64,000 nucleotides of DNA. Origin: Phoenix dactylifera. Its lineage: Eukaryota > Streptophyta > Magnoliopsida > Arecales > Arecaceae. Shown here one piece after another: positions 50,161-63,764 of the stretch (positions within the stretch are counted from its first letter, which is position 1; every line of letters starts with the position of its first letter). The DNA is taken from positions 5,259,775 to 5,323,774 of the forward strand of contig NC_052409.1 in assembly GCF_009389715.1 (NCBI RefSeq), in the 5' to 3' direction. A model generated the notes under the pieces. It worked only from the letters and a program-made list of their open reading frames with translations. It searched no databases and was not told where the DNA came from. The position numbers were made by a program, and so were the translations under genes.

Positions 50161-53100
50161 TCAAAACTCATCATCATCATCCTCTTCAATATGTTTGGCA
50201 AGCTCCTGCTCCTGCTGTTGCCTCTCTCGTCTCTTCTCCGCACTTTCTTTCTCCTTGTGAGAGTTTGGCGGAAACCTCAGTGCTCTAACTGCATCATTGT
50301 GCATGTTAAGGCAAAAGGCAATCCTCGAATTGAATGCAATCTGTGGCTCATTTGTGGAGTAGACATCACCAGTCTCCTTGGATACCATCCATCCATTTGC
50401 ATGATCGATTGTGGCATCAATTGCCCCATCTCTAATGGCCTTGGCTACAATGCTCTCAGCATCTGCCACTGGATTATCAGAGTCCAATCTCAACTTTCTG
50501 GCTATATCAGACAGGGATACGCGCGAGTAAGAAATGCTAATGTTGCGGAGCCCAGTTCGGATCACATTATGGCGCAGCCTCACAATCAAATTATTGGTTC
50601 TATCTGAACTGAAAGTGCCAGCAAACTTCTCTGCGACGGTCCTAAACAGCTCCAGATCTCCAATTCGCACAGCCTAAGATCAGAATATTAAATTATTAGA
50701 ACAATAATAATATAGACTAGGACAAATGTTGTGCTATTTGAGTGACAATGACAATCTCACATTTGTAAGCTCAAAATAGGGTGTCAAAGCCTTCTTCATG
50801 CCTTTCTGCATAAAAACAGTTTTCTCAGGGATTTCCCCTAGAAGTAAGCGGACTATCACAGCCCACTTGTTGCATTGGATTCGAAAACCCCATGCTCCAG
50901 CAGGAGCTTTTCGAGCAGCTTGCAGAAGGCTTTCTTTGGCATCAGTATATTCCAACTGAATGGTCCTGATCTTTCCTAAGTAGAACAGGTAGCGGCAGAA
51001 CTATAGGAGAAAAAACCTCAAGGTTAGCATATATATTTGTTTCACAACGAGAATGAAGTCTAAAGGTAATTTCATGGAGTCACAAGCAAAAGTATTGCCT
51101 GCTGATTGGAATGTGCTTCGAAACGCGGGGCCTTTGACCTCAGTTTCTCGGCCTGGTCATACAAGTTATAATGAAGGTAATTGCGAAGTAGCAGGTTGAG
51201 AAGGGTTTCCTGCATCTCACCGGTATAATTAGTAAGTTTCAGCAGATAAATGTATCATAAAATATCTCTGTAAAGCAACAAACCTGACCCAGCTCATCAC
51301 GCCGTAAGGTGGCCATGCGATGCAAGGCAAGGAGGGGCCTGACAAGACAAGATCACTGTGTGAGAAGAAGCTATAACAACTACACCAAATCACTGAGATA
51401 TCAGAATTTTAACTTTGAGGTACTTCATCAGTATGATGCTGTCTCAGTCATGAGAACCGCATCTTGGATATGAAAACTAACTCACCCACGAATTTCAGCT
51501 AGACTGTTTGTAAGTTCATAACTGTAGGAATAATAAAAGTACAGCCGAGAAGCTAAAACGTCAACAGTTCTTCTATTCATATTCTTAAGGCGAGCAATAC
51601 TTGCAGAGGAACAAGCTTTAGCCTGGGAGGGAGAAGAAAAGGCAAAGAACCTTTTGTGCATAAGCAAAGTAAAATAATAGGCAAGTTACAGTCTAGACAA
51701 AAGTTACCTCATTGTATCGCTTTTGGTCAATCAAAAATATCACCACAAGCAAATAACAGTAGATCTCAAGCTCTGGTAGAGAGTTCTTAAAAGGAACTTG
51801 ACCAGCCGAAGTTGCCATATCCACATCCATTTCATGTTCGTCTTCCTGAAATCAAAATTACAAGTCACAAATTATATTTAAGTGGAAGATTTCCACAGTT
51901 GAGTGAGAACCATTCCATCATTACAAGTCTCAATGCATAATACAATCCACCCAACTAAGATAAATAATATTGACAGGATGGAAAAAACACTTGTATAAAC
52001 ACAAGTAAATTTTGCAGCAAGGCAGCAGCACCAATTCTAATCCAGGACTACTGTTGCACAAAAGTCATTAAAAACACGAAAGGTTATTGCATCATGTAAA
52101 ATGTAGCAGTACCAAAGGGTGTACAAAATGAGAATTCTTCTAAGTATAGTGTCATGAGTATGTAATAATGTAGGAATTCTGCAGTAAATATGCTAGAGGA
52201 AATGGCATGAGTTAGCCCAGTGTTTCAAGTATAAATGTATCACTTATATTATTTATGTCAACTGATTAATTTTATTTCCCAATCAGGGGCCTCACAGTAC
52301 TTGAAATAATGTGGATATAATAACGAAATTCAAAGGTCTTCCATTCTTCACAAGAAGAAGCATAACAAGAAAGCAATATGTCAGGAAATAATCAACAGGG
52401 GACATTCGGTGAAGCAGAATTACGACTTTGAAGAGAAGAGAACAAGAGATAGAATTAAAGGAAAATTCATCAAATCCTTTAAAACTGAACAGACTACTGC
52501 ATCTCCAACTTCATCAGAAACCAAAAGTGCCACATAATAATAAGTTGAGGGGACAGGCAGATGGATTAATCTTACTGCAGATGGTTTAATCTTACTGCAG
52601 ATGGTTAGATCAAGTTAATGCAATAAAGACTACGAATATCTAAAAGATCTATCAAGCAAAAAGATCTTCCAAATATATCGAAACATGGATGAAGTTCTCA
52701 AACAAATCATCTGGTCAAGAATGAAAGTAGCTTATCAAGCAAACAATGAGATTATCTCAGAGAAGGGAAGACTTGTATGGGATAATGAGATCAGATCTAA
52801 CAGTAAATATAGCATTGCATAATGTAAAGTCCAAAGCTATGGGTGATATATGACCTGTTATGAGACTAAAGGTGATAATGGGCCTGGCCCACCCTTAGGT
52901 CTGTCTGGCGAAGTCTTAATGAGGCCAGGCTTTTTGATGGCAAAATGAGCTTTTGTTCCAGCACAATGTTGACCTAAGGACCAAATAACCAACTCTTGCT
53001 CAACAAGGATGAGTTAATGATTCAAATTAATGACAGACAAAATCCAAGATCCAAACCATTGAACATAATTTATACTATAAAAAATGCCTCAAACCCCAAA

Positions 53101-56100
53101 TTCATGTGTTTTGGTAGTCTCTAACCTAATCATCAAGTGGGTGCCAAAATGGACGGTTTTAATACACTCAACCCAACCCAACCTTACTCGCCTCTTGATT
53201 AGGTGGGCTCAGACTGAGCTTAGGCCCAGCCCAAAATTAGGGCCGAAAATAGATCGGATACAGATCAAATATTAGGAAATCAAATTCCATATCCACATTT
53301 TTTCAATGGGTATGAATGCAGATAAAGACATTAAATAGACATCAAGATCAGTATCCATATTTGTTTTAAATGGATACGAATACAAATCAAATATCGACTA
53401 TATCTATATTTGTTCTAACATACATAGATACAAGTCGGATATTAGTTATACCTTATTTCTCTATTCAAGTATGGATATAATTCAGATATAAATCAGATTT
53501 TGAGCAGATTTCAATAATGAAACCCAACATAAATGACATGGTCATGAAAAAAGGGTGGAGAATGCAATATCAAGGTTGCACATGATGCATAGCTAACTAG
53601 GTCAAGGTCTAAATCATAGTAATTAAATTCACATGGAGACCAACCCAACCAAGGGTCTTGATCATTTGTCCAGTTAGATATGTATTAAATAGATAGTAGA
53701 TATTATTTTTTAAATAAAATATAGAATATACAAAATAACAAGAATTATCTGTTTTTAAAGAACTTGCAAAAAAGTTATGCATAGATGTAAGAAGATGTTA
53801 CATGTATTGATATTTTTAAATATTTTAAACAATAAGGTTTTGAAAATATAATAAGGAGAAAAGTAAAGTATTTTATTATCATAGTAAAAAGGATCGATTT
53901 TTTATAAATGGAATTAATAAATAGCATATGAAAAATGCTATTTTATGATGTGAATAAGTTTTAAAGGAACATAATAAAACTTCAACATAAAGTAGGAAAC
54001 TAGGAATGAATGTTGTCTGAATGGCAGGTGGTTGGTGACTAAGTCACAGGACACAGGTTTGATCCTTGATAAGAGTGGGATTATAGATATTTCTAGCGGA
54101 TATCCGCATCTAGAAAATCTTCAACATCTGAATCTGGATGCGTATCTGGCGAAATCTATGAATGAGTATCTGAATCGGAATCCCATCGGTTTCAAATATT
54201 CCTATCCAAATCTGATCCTAACTGGATATGGAAACAAATCCAATTGGATAATATCCGACCCTTTTTCATCACTACTTAAATATCAGCAATTGGACTCAGG
54301 ATGGGGCATGTCAAATGTCCAAGCCAAGGGATGGGGGCCAAGGGATGGGGCAGGATACATTTGGCTTGTTCCCATCCCTATTGTTTGATAAATCATTGCT
54401 TCAGGGCATGTGTGGATATGTATTTTAAAGTGTACAAGATATTCCACAGTCTTTTTAATTTGTTTTATCTTATCTCTAAATTTTTAAAATTTTAAGAATG
54501 CAACATAGAGCCTAAAAAACAATAGGATTTAAGGTCAAGCTACTATATTACTGTTTCAAGAGACAACAGCAGCATCCATTTTGATGTTTTCAATTTTATG
54601 CTTTCTTTATTGAATATCTTAGGTTTGGGCTCAAGAGACATTTGTTTTTTTCAAATAAGTTGTAAATATGATGATATAGATTTGTTAAATAAAAAATTTA
54701 CTCAAAGATTTGTTACTCATAGTCATAACTTGTTCAAACAAATATTGAAATGATATATGCTTTGCCATTAGTTCAATGTATACGTAATACATAGAAAATC
54801 ATCCCCTTATCTATCATAAAATCAACTGCTTTCTTTATGCAGATCTTTTGATACCACATAAAACAGATTAGCATGTACCAAACCGATATAATAGTTAGGA
54901 GCAATAGTTCTGATTAATCATGTCTTTCATTGGTTGGTTGTAACTAATCTCAAGGTCAAGTGGTGGCCATGGTGACAATTTCAAACAAAGATTAAATTAA
55001 AGGTCATAGAGAGAGTTTTTTTACAGTGTTCAGCATGATAATGATAAGCACTATCATTGCAAATGCTCCACAGAAATTTCAGAGCTGGATATTACATTGT
55101 TGCCGGTTGTACCTGCAATAAGTAGATGTAATTGAATTCCTAATTATGTGGTTCAATGAATTATCCAACAGAAACATCAACATGTAGTTCCTGCACAAGT
55201 CACTATGAAGAAATGGCACATAGCACTGTTTCAGATGATGGCCACCTTGTCTGCCTAGGTGTCAATCTTGACATGTTTGTATCATGTTTGAGTATAGAGG
55301 ACAAGATTGACTTATAAATTAGTATAGAATTTTGCCTCATTATTACTTACCACTGACATATCTTATTTGCTATGTTAGGCTTCATTTGTAGGATTATAAC
55401 TATCTTCTTCACTTTCTCCTTGCATTTATTATTTTTTTTATGATCTATTACTTTCCAGCCACCTTGACCTTTAGGCACCCACCTAGGGCCTAGCTAGGCA
55501 CTGCCTGTTTAGCGGTTATAATCTTTTGAAACAGAGCACATCACCAGGATCAGCAGCATCATTTTAACTTGAGGAATTGGCTTTTGCTCCTTGGTGGTAG
55601 ACCTTATTGTGCCTACAAATTTTTTTAATTTCAGAAAACCATGCAAGAGGGGATGGGGGATTTGGTAAAGCTCTACCAATTCATCGATAGAAATTAAAGA
55701 TACAAGTACAAACTAATCAAAACCAAAAGAATAAATAAACAAAACAAAATAATAATTAAAGCTCCTCCATATATACAGAACCCTGGCAAGCAAAGTATCA
55801 AAAACCAGAAGAGAACTCATTTTACACTAGCCAAAACATGAATAGTAGACAATATGACCTACATGATTTGGGAAAATGCAGCACATTTTTCTTTAATTTC
55901 AGTCTTAAATTACCAAATAGAAGGAACTCTTAAGGACTGTAACTTGGCTTTCATAATCAAAGCTTCAACTACCTTCATTGCCCTAGACAAACCCTTGAAC
56001 ATAAAAGGCATCAATATTAGCCTTCACACCATGTTATGCCTCTATAAAAATAACAAACCAAGGCTGACTGAAAAAGAAAAAATGGCTACAACAGGAGCTA

Positions 56101-58502
56101 GACAAGCCATAGGAGTTGCCAAAAAAATAATCAAGCATCATTTAATTATGGGAACAGTTACATATTCACCATTTTAGACTTAGGTGTAGATGTTTCAACT
56201 CGCCATTCCAAGTTGTCAATCATGTCTTCATCAAGCTACATATTGACCCCAATTCTTTGGTGCATGGCCAATTTCTCTTCCTTCTCAGGAGTTTGTCTTT
56301 TCATATTTGATCAAGATAAGGAAAGCATTGATTAATGAGAACCAAGGTAAGATAGAATGACCATAACAAAAAGAAGAATTATTGGTGTTTGCCGCAAGAC
56401 AGGTAATTGACAGGATGACAGAATAAATAAGATAAGATAATAGGAGGGCCCACCACTTATAAAAAAAATTAAAAATTAAAAAAAAAGCTTCACTTTTATG
56501 ATGTCCTATCCAAATCTTAAAATGTTTCCCACGTAAAGATCTTGCACTGAATATATTGCATCCAAAATAATCATAAATATTGATTTCAAGCTTATGAAGT
56601 TTTCCATCAAGAAATTTAATTTTCTCAAATTAAGACAAATATGTTCATTATAAATATTCTCAGCTGATTAAAACTGCTAGTCCATTTAATTGAACAATGT
56701 TGACGCGGCATGGTCAATCGGTTGCAGCTTCTAACCTTTCTAAATAATGTTATCTTTTTAGTGGTTATCATTAATTAACTTATCAGAAGTTTTCAACTCA
56801 TAATTTTGACGATGACAATGATGATAGCTTTCTATATGTACATGTGTGTGTAGATTGTTTGCACTTAAATGCCATGTATACAACACATGCACAACATTTT
56901 GGTGAAAGGCTCATACCAAGTACAAGCATCTCACACATGGAAAATGGGTTCTGTCTCACACACAAGAAATAAGAAGCCTCCATCCACACCTACGCGTAAT
57001 GTTAATCTTCCTCATGATGACTAAAGGAAATAATAGAAGCATAACTATCACATTTAGGATCATCATAGCACAAATGATAATATGACTGCAAGAAGCTGCC
57101 ATGCAGCAAGAGAATAACTAGTTCCACATCATGCTTAGTAAGTGTATCATTTCTGGAAATCACCTTCCAAACAAAAAATATTCCATTTATAATGGCTGAT
57201 AGCCTTAAATAGTTGTAGTTAGTGTCTTGCCGAGCGAGAGCAGATCAATGGTTGGGATAAAATTCACTGGGTGGAAAGTCGCAATTGTGTAGGTCAATGG
57301 AGGAAACCTAGATGTCAAAGGTCCAAGTAAGAAGAATGGAGCTTTGATAGGACAATAGTAAAGGAGGATAGGCCATAAGAAGCTTGGGGAAAAGAGGTGA
57401 ATAAAGGAAGTTATTACAGTGTTATAGACACAAAAGAAAATTTGTACAGTTCCATTATCTGTAAAGATATTGTTGATGGAAACAATTGTTGTTCAAATGA
57501 CAATTAGACTTGGAATTGGAGGGGCTAAAAGGTAAGGTGCTATGTTAGCACAAAGCTTGTTCTCCTGTCCAGCCCCAGTGAGCCGAACATTAAAGTAGCA
57601 CAAATCCGCCCCAAAAACTATATCCTCACAAAGGCAGATCTGATTTCAGCTTTATATTTACAGACAAGCTTTGCAAATAATCAAACCTCGATTTTCTATC
57701 ACCGCTTCTTTAGATTTCCCAACGCACAACTCTTTTTTTTTTCTATTTTTAACAACCTGAAACCATCCTTCACCCAATTGTAAAACCCTAACCCACATGA
57801 ACCACATCGCTGCATGAATGACTAACCAATCCTCCAAAATTTTACGTATTTCAACCAATGTCACCCACCTTATCGGCTCCACAACACTGAATGAACTACT
57901 GTTTCTGCCATTCAACCGACATATAAGCAATCAAAAGATAGAAATTTTGTAGCTTTCATAGATCATCTCGTGACAACGGAGCAGCTATCCGATAATCACT
58001 GACCCAATCAACCACTATTCTTCTTAAAGATCAGAAATTGAACAATCAAGACACTTGGTAACAGCAAATCAAGAAGGACGGGCATTGCATTGGAATAACC
58101 TTGGGAAGATAGGAGGAGAGCCGGGATTGGGCCTCGGAGCCGGGGGGAAGGGCGAATGTGAGGAAGGCGGCGACCGCGGGAGCCCGGAGCTTGCGGCGGA
58201 GCAACATGGTGAGGCGCACGGCCCGGACAATCCGCCGGACCTCCTTGGCGTACGCCCCGTTCCCGATCAGCGCCGCGATCTCCTTCAAATCTGGCACCAT
58301 TCCCCGATTCAAGGCATCATCGTCTCATCGCAACCGCGATCGACAAGAAGAAGAAGAAGAAGAGAACGGAGCTAGGGTTTAGGGTTGCAGGGTTCTTACG
58401 CTGGAGGGCGGAGGAGGCGGTGGCGGAGGAGGCGGAGTTGGAGGAAGCAGCGGCGGCCAGCGGCGCCGCCTGGGGCTCCGTCATCTCCACATCTTGGGTC
58501 AT
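50161..58502 (-). CDS. RPN3: 26S proteasome regulatory subunit RPN3 (PSMD3, 21D7 antigen)
   Basis: This is an eight-exon minus-strand gene, in order 58502-58400, 58290-58100, 51845-51708, 51622-51486, 51338-51284, 51209-51099, 51000-50761 and 50673-50161, encoding about 495 aa (plant RPN3 is about 488). It opens [14 protein letters not shown], with an Ala/Ser-rich start, then [20 protein letters not shown]. Helical repeats follow: [40 protein letters not shown] and [20 protein letters not shown]. The PCI domain lies in the C-terminal half ([60 protein letters not shown]). The end is a charged tail, [14 protein letters not shown]3 is a lid subunit of the 19S particle and acts in cytosol and nucleus. 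The intron after exon 6 starts with GC instead of GT. Intron 2 is 6.25 kb. Intron 1 starts near a telo-box (58376-58387). Confidence 0.95.
52565..52606. repeat. Tandem repeat, 20-21 bp unit, about two copies
   Basis: ATTAATCTTACTGCAGATGG is followed by TTTAATCTTACTGCAGATGG and a partial third unit. It is in RPN3 intron 2. Confidence 0.8.
53230..54270. repeat. Inverted pair of GGATAT-rich repeats in RPN3 intron 2
   Basis: The left part opens GGGCCGAAAATAGATCGGAT and has many GGATAC/ATATCC words. The right part (54080-54270) closes GGATAATATCCGACCCTTTT, whose reverse complement AAAAGGGTCGGATATTATCC resembles the left opening. The interior is AT-rich non-coding. It may be one old foldback element of about 1 kb or two separate insertions. 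Confidence 0.4.
58376..58387 (-). promoter_or_regulatory. Telo-box in RPN3 intron 1
   Basis: The plus strand TAGGGTTTAGGG reads CCCTAAACCCTA on the coding strand, 13 bases into intron 1. Telo-boxes are common near the starts of plant proteasome and ribosomal genes; activity here is inferred only. Confidence 0.5.
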
Positions 58503-61500
58503 CGTTTTCTCTCTTTTTCTTTCTCTCTCTCGGTGAGAGATCGGAGATGATCGATGGAATGTGGGAAGAAAGGATTTGGGCACCCTCGGAATAACCAAAC
58601 ACTGGTGCCTGGAGGTGTACAATGAGAGGGTGAGAATATCATGACGACGAAAATACCCTCCCAGCTTTATTTTCTTCTCGTTTTCCTTTTTTTTATTTTT
58701 TTGATCTTACATTAGGGTTGTAGGAAGACAACGATCTTTAAAAAAAAAAAAAATCGAGAAACTAATCAGTAATGAAAGTCTGAAATTGGATTATGTTTGG
58801 TTCTTGAAATAGGCTAAGCCTGAGTAGTTTTAAACTTTTAATAATGCAGGGCAATGCATGATTACTAAAATCAACAAGAAGCAAAAGGATCGAAAATACC
58901 ATAAAGTTGAATCATTTTTGATTCGTTTTTATATATCTAGCCATGTTCGATCAATTATATTTTACTATTAAAATGTTGACAATGCTCAGCAATCTCTTTG
59001 TCTTGAGTGAAATGGCATCATTGTGAATCATGAGATATTCTATATATTTTTTAAAAAATATTATTCTAAAAATTTAGCCTGAGTTAGAAAATATATGGCC
59101 TAAAAGTTATTATATATTTATTACTTAGGTTCACAACCACTAATAATCCTCTATGCAACTCTTATTAAAAATCTAATTACTAAAGTAGCAATCTCACATG
59201 CGTAATGCGTGCCAAAGAAAAATTAATAAATAGGATTAAAAAACAATCATGAGTTATTGGGATTTTAATTAAAATATGTTAAAAAAATTAAAATAAGAGA
59301 GAATTGGATAAAAATAAATATAAAATATTAAACCAAAATACAAAATAAATATATAAAAATTTGAGATACAAAGCATTTCAAACTATACAGATTATAAATA
59401 AGAAAAAAATAGAGCACATGGAACACAAGTTTTAAAAAGTAATAGATAAATAAAAACAGTAAATAAATTAAATTATCTGAAATATAAAATAAAAATATAA
59501 ATCTGAAATATAAGTTTAATAAATAAAAAAAAAGTTTTAGAAAGAAGTAATGACTATTTTTTAAAAATCAAGTAAATGAAAAGGCGACACCTAAATTAAG
59601 TAAAACTTTATACAATCAAAGCACCTATATATATCTCAAAATTTTACAGAACTTCAAACTTAAAAATGAGAAATCTGCATACATCATACTTGGAAGAGAA
59701 ACAGGTAACATCTTTGCTGTCCCCTTGTGCTAAGACCTAGAGACATAGCAACCAACAGACTAATAAAGTGTAATGCTATTCTATTGCTTAAGTACCAACT
59801 CTACTGAGTAGTTTTCTTTAAATATCACAATCACAAATGCGTAAATTTCACTCTAGAAATAAATAAATAAATAATTATCATTATGATAATAAGAGATAGA
59901 GTCTACAGCGGCACAAATTGCTTCCAAAGAGTAGCAAAGTTACACTACCTCGTAATGGTATCCAGGCAAGGTGGTAATAGAACTCTAGTGGTATCCAGGC
60001 ATAGACCGGATTCTCGTTCATCATCACTGAGACCAATCGCTTCCCGGAACACGAAGCACCCCATAGAGAGAATAGAGGGTGAGAGTGAAAAAATAGTTGG
60101 TGTTAGTAGATTCGTATGCATGAGATATAAACAGAACAGAGAACAGAAGGATCTGATCAAGCAATACAAATGAAGATATATTTTTCTAATAGAGTCCAAC
60201 TAGTTTGGAATGTCTAGGGGCACGTAGGTTATAAAATCTAATATTTCTTTTTGGTGAATCAGAAAAATTAAACCATTCTAGTATAAATATATCTATGAAA
60301 ATCAAAAAAAATATTCCAAAATTGAGCCAGAAAATCAACTGCAGAATCTTATGATACAATAGTAGCTTCACTGTAGATATGTGAAGTTTCAGAAGGGAGC
60401 AACGTGCACATTGTTTACCTATAGAAGGGGATAAGTTCTAACCACAGCACGGTGTGAATTTGAAAGGTATCTAATAACTGTCAAAGAGCCACTTTCTAAA
60501 TAAATATGCGAAGCCTTCAATATATGTCTTGCATAAATTAGCCTCTCCCATGCAGCGCAGAGTTCTACCATCAAAATTGTTGTATCAAGGATTTTGACGC
60601 CATCTGCAGCTGATAAGCGCCGTTAAAACCCCTTCATAATGATGATGTTATATATCTAACTTCATGCGGTTAAGGTGATTCTAACCAGAAAAATTGACGA
60701 GGCCAAATCCAATATGGGGTATACTTCTCTCTTTAATTAATATAGATTCCACTTATATGGATGCCGAATGTTTGACCGGATCATAAAATCTGAAGATCCT
60801 GATGGGCACTTCAACTGTCAACGTTTTCAAAACTAGTAGGTCGCTGTAAAGTGCAATTACAAGCTGAAAAGCCTTAATCCTCCACATCATATGAACATCG
60901 AGGGAAGAAGGAAATGGTTAGAGTCAGAACTCCAGAACTACGGTGGAGTAAGGGTGGGTCACTTGCGAATAAAAATTTGAAACAAAAGGCTAAGAATAAA
61001 TAGAAAATTACTAGTGCTACAGCTTTAGGATGGAGGCAAATCCATAAGCAGGTGGGGGAGGGATATCAACTCCTTCATACATAGAAGATCAGAAAAGTCT
61101 GCCACCCTTCACCCCACATTATGACTTTTGTTTTCCTATTTTTATGTAGCTAATTTGATTATTGATAAAATTGTTGGTGAATTGGCATCTCTCTTTTCAT
61201 ACTTAATTATATAATATAAAGGAAAGAAAGGATTACTTGAGGGAGTTGCGTCATTTGATCATGCAGAAAAACACAGAGCCCGTTGATCATGCAGAGTCTC
61301 TTCGTATTCAGTCTCTTGCATGCCCGTCAATCAACCGAGTAAAGGTGGTCAGATCCATCTGAACAAATAAGAAATCTAGCCCTTCTGTTTTCAATCAGAA
61401 TTACAAATGCAAACCAATCATGGTGTTCCTCATGAATAAATTCTTCGAAGGTGCCTGAGGCAAACAACCTGCGTGCAAACCCCGAGCAAGCAACATTTTG

Positions 61501-62803
61501 AACATAACCATAAATCAAACAGTTGAAGACATTTTGAGTAATTGAATGTAGCCATGGATGAATACAATTATCACTTTGCAGCAGCAATGCAGAATGTATG
61601 AATGGTGGTACTTTTTTTTTTCTCTGTTCCCAGTTCTCACTACTAAAGATCCCTATTCCAAGTGTAAGAATAAAGTATCCCCAAATTTCCTCATAAAACA
61701 GCGAAGTAGCATCTCAGCCCCTTGGGAAGGAAAGAGGTAAGCACGATGACAAGCATTAGGCCCATTAGAACATTTGGCTTCTATAGCCATCAGATACAGG
61801 TGATTATTGAAATTAATGTGGATGTGGATTCGGTAAATATGACAAACTGCCAAAGCCATGGTGCCACATGAAATATAAGGCAAATTCATCGATATGCAAC
61901 CTTAAGTGTTACCATCCAACATCATCCAGCTATTTTGAAGCCAACTAAGTATATCCTCATTCACCAAGCATGCCTATTAGAACCATCATAAATGTTATTT
62001 CAATCTTTATCATACCTAATCCCTTAAAAACAATATACCTATAATTATATTTAAACAGAAGAACTGCTATAGAAACGAAATATTTAAGGTGCAGGATCTA
62101 ACATTAAGAACTCAAAATTTGTAAATATAAAGGAACATATAAAATGAACCGAACCAAACCAATCCAATCCCCATCATAAATGGGCTATCCAAATAATGAC
62201 CCATTTTGAAGTGACGGAGATGATACATTACTTCCAACCGACTCCAATTTGCAACCGAATAGCATCACCAACACTAATGTTATAGTGGACAGTCGCACCA
62301 GAATTGATAAGTTGGCAAAAAATAAAGGAAAGCAAGAAAGACATGCTGGCACTAGAAGAAACAGCCTTTAGAGGAAAGTTTTATTTCATTGTTTGTGCAC
62401 CATAAACACAAATTTTGCCTCATATAACATGCAAAAAAACAAAATGGTCATTTTGATAATATTTTTTTATGAAGAGAAAAACACACTTAGACAGACAGCC
62501 AACGTCTGGGAAAATCATTAGTAAGAGATTGATAACACTGGTATATTTTATCAAGCCAGCTTGGAAAAATAAAAGAATGTACTGCTCTAATTATTGAATC
62601 CTACAATTAGTTCAATCTAATAAGAATGAAAAATGGAACAGCTACTAAGCCTACATGATCATAGAGACACCACTGCCAGAACATGGCACGACAGCCTACA
62701 CAAACTATCGTTAATCTATAACGAAAGGACAAATGACAAGCCTTTATAAAGGAGCAGGCATCCAACAAGTCAGACAAGAAATTTTGCTTGAACTGTGATT
62801 CAG
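58503..62803. other. Intergenic region between RPN3 and the Alba-family gene
   Basis: The first part holds the RPN3 leader and promoter (minus strand, with a CT-rich/GA-rich stretch at 58508-58533). The stretch 59250-59660 is extremely A-rich on the plus strand. An unassigned minus-strand open frame at 61327-61587 (86 aa, with FASGTFEEFIHEEHHDWFAF) has no recognised domain and no start-site support. No other gene is recognised. Confidence 0.45.
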
Positions 62804-63764
62804 TTACACCCCACTAATATCTGCATGGATCGGTCCATTTGATCTAGAATCACGTCCCCTTCCTCGGGTTTGTCCCCTCCCACGACCGCGACCTGCAACC
62901 AAATGATCTTTGATATATAAATGACAAGCTACTCTAACAAGGAAAAGCTTGCTGGCTTAATACCAGCTTAATGCTAGAGCAAGATTATATATATGTCATC
63001 TTGTTGCCCTAAGATTCACATCTATGTTCGCAGTTAAACCATTAGAAGAATAGATGGGATTGGAATTTACCATATCCAAACAGTGGGAAAAAATAGGATG
63101 AAGACCAGAACAAATCGAAATTATCTGGGTGCTCTTGATCCATTCAAGGTGGTGTTCACAATACTTGGTTGACTATTAGGTTTAGGGCCTTCCTCGAGAC
63201 TAAAGGACCAATCCATTCATGCAGCTCAAGGTATACGTTTGAATGCATGGTTCAAGGTTTTTACCCAAGAAAAGAGCTGAGTCAATAACATACCTCGGCC
63301 CTGGATGGGAACAGGTTCCACACTGTAATAACCACCCATTTCTTGCTGATAATCAGGTCGGCCACCATACCCGCCTCCTCTACCATGGCCCCGGAAACCA
63401 CGGCCCCTGCCACGGGGATATCCACCTCTACTATATCCACGACCTCTATTATCCCAGCCTCCATCACCGTAGTCCACAGTGCCATTACCTGAGCATAACT
63501 TGTAAATACTAAATATAAAAAATGAAAAGCTGAACTAAGAGACCCATTTCCATATCATAAAACTTACCACGAGCCCTCCCTCTGCCACGACCACTGCGGC
63601 CTCTACCTCGACCAGGAGGTAAGCCCTCTGCATCATAGATAAAATGCTAGTGAAAATGAGCATAAAAAAAACCTAGATAAACCCAGTGGATTGCAAATTT
63701 ACCTCCTTCATAGTCAAATTCAGGTAATGGTTTCACCTGATCTGCGGGTAAAGGAGGTTGATAC
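62804..63764 (-). CDS. Alba-family DNA/RNA-binding protein, RGG-rich C-terminal part (5' end outside window)
   Basis: The last four exons on the minus strand are 63764-63703, 63627-63568, 63488-63294 and 62892-62804, giving about 134 residues; upstream exons are beyond the window. The first reads YQPPLPADQVKPLPEFDYEG, the linker that follows the Alba fold in plant long Alba proteins. The next two are Arg/Gly-rich (GRGRGRSGRGRGRARG and RGRGYSRGGYPRGRGRGFRG). The last ends GRGRDSRSNGPIHADISGV. Long plant Alba proteins bind RNA and R-loops through the Alba domain and RGG tail. The Alba domain itself is not visible here. The two middle exons are flanked by phase 1 introns on both sides, so either could be skipped without a frame shift. 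Confidence 0.8.

Larger units (their letters stand above)
51846..58099. other. Second intron of RPN3 (6.25 kb)
   Basis: This intron is about ten times longer than the rest combined and holds no recognised second gene. It contains a 20 bp tandem repeat at 52565-52606 and two stretches rich in GGATAT/ATATCC motifs (53230-53480 and 54080-54270) that are roughly inverted relative to one another. Open frames at 54032-54388 and 55854-56177 show no domain. Confidence 0.6.

Noticed and set aside
54032-54070. SINE-like B box (ACAGGTTTGATCCTT)
   Set aside because: No A box at the right distance and no SINE-type 3' end, so it is likely chance or part of the GGATAT-rich repeat.
61327-61587. 86 aa minus-strand open frame
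   Set aside because: No domain, no splice or promoter context, and AT-rich surroundings; kept only as a note in the intergenic entry.
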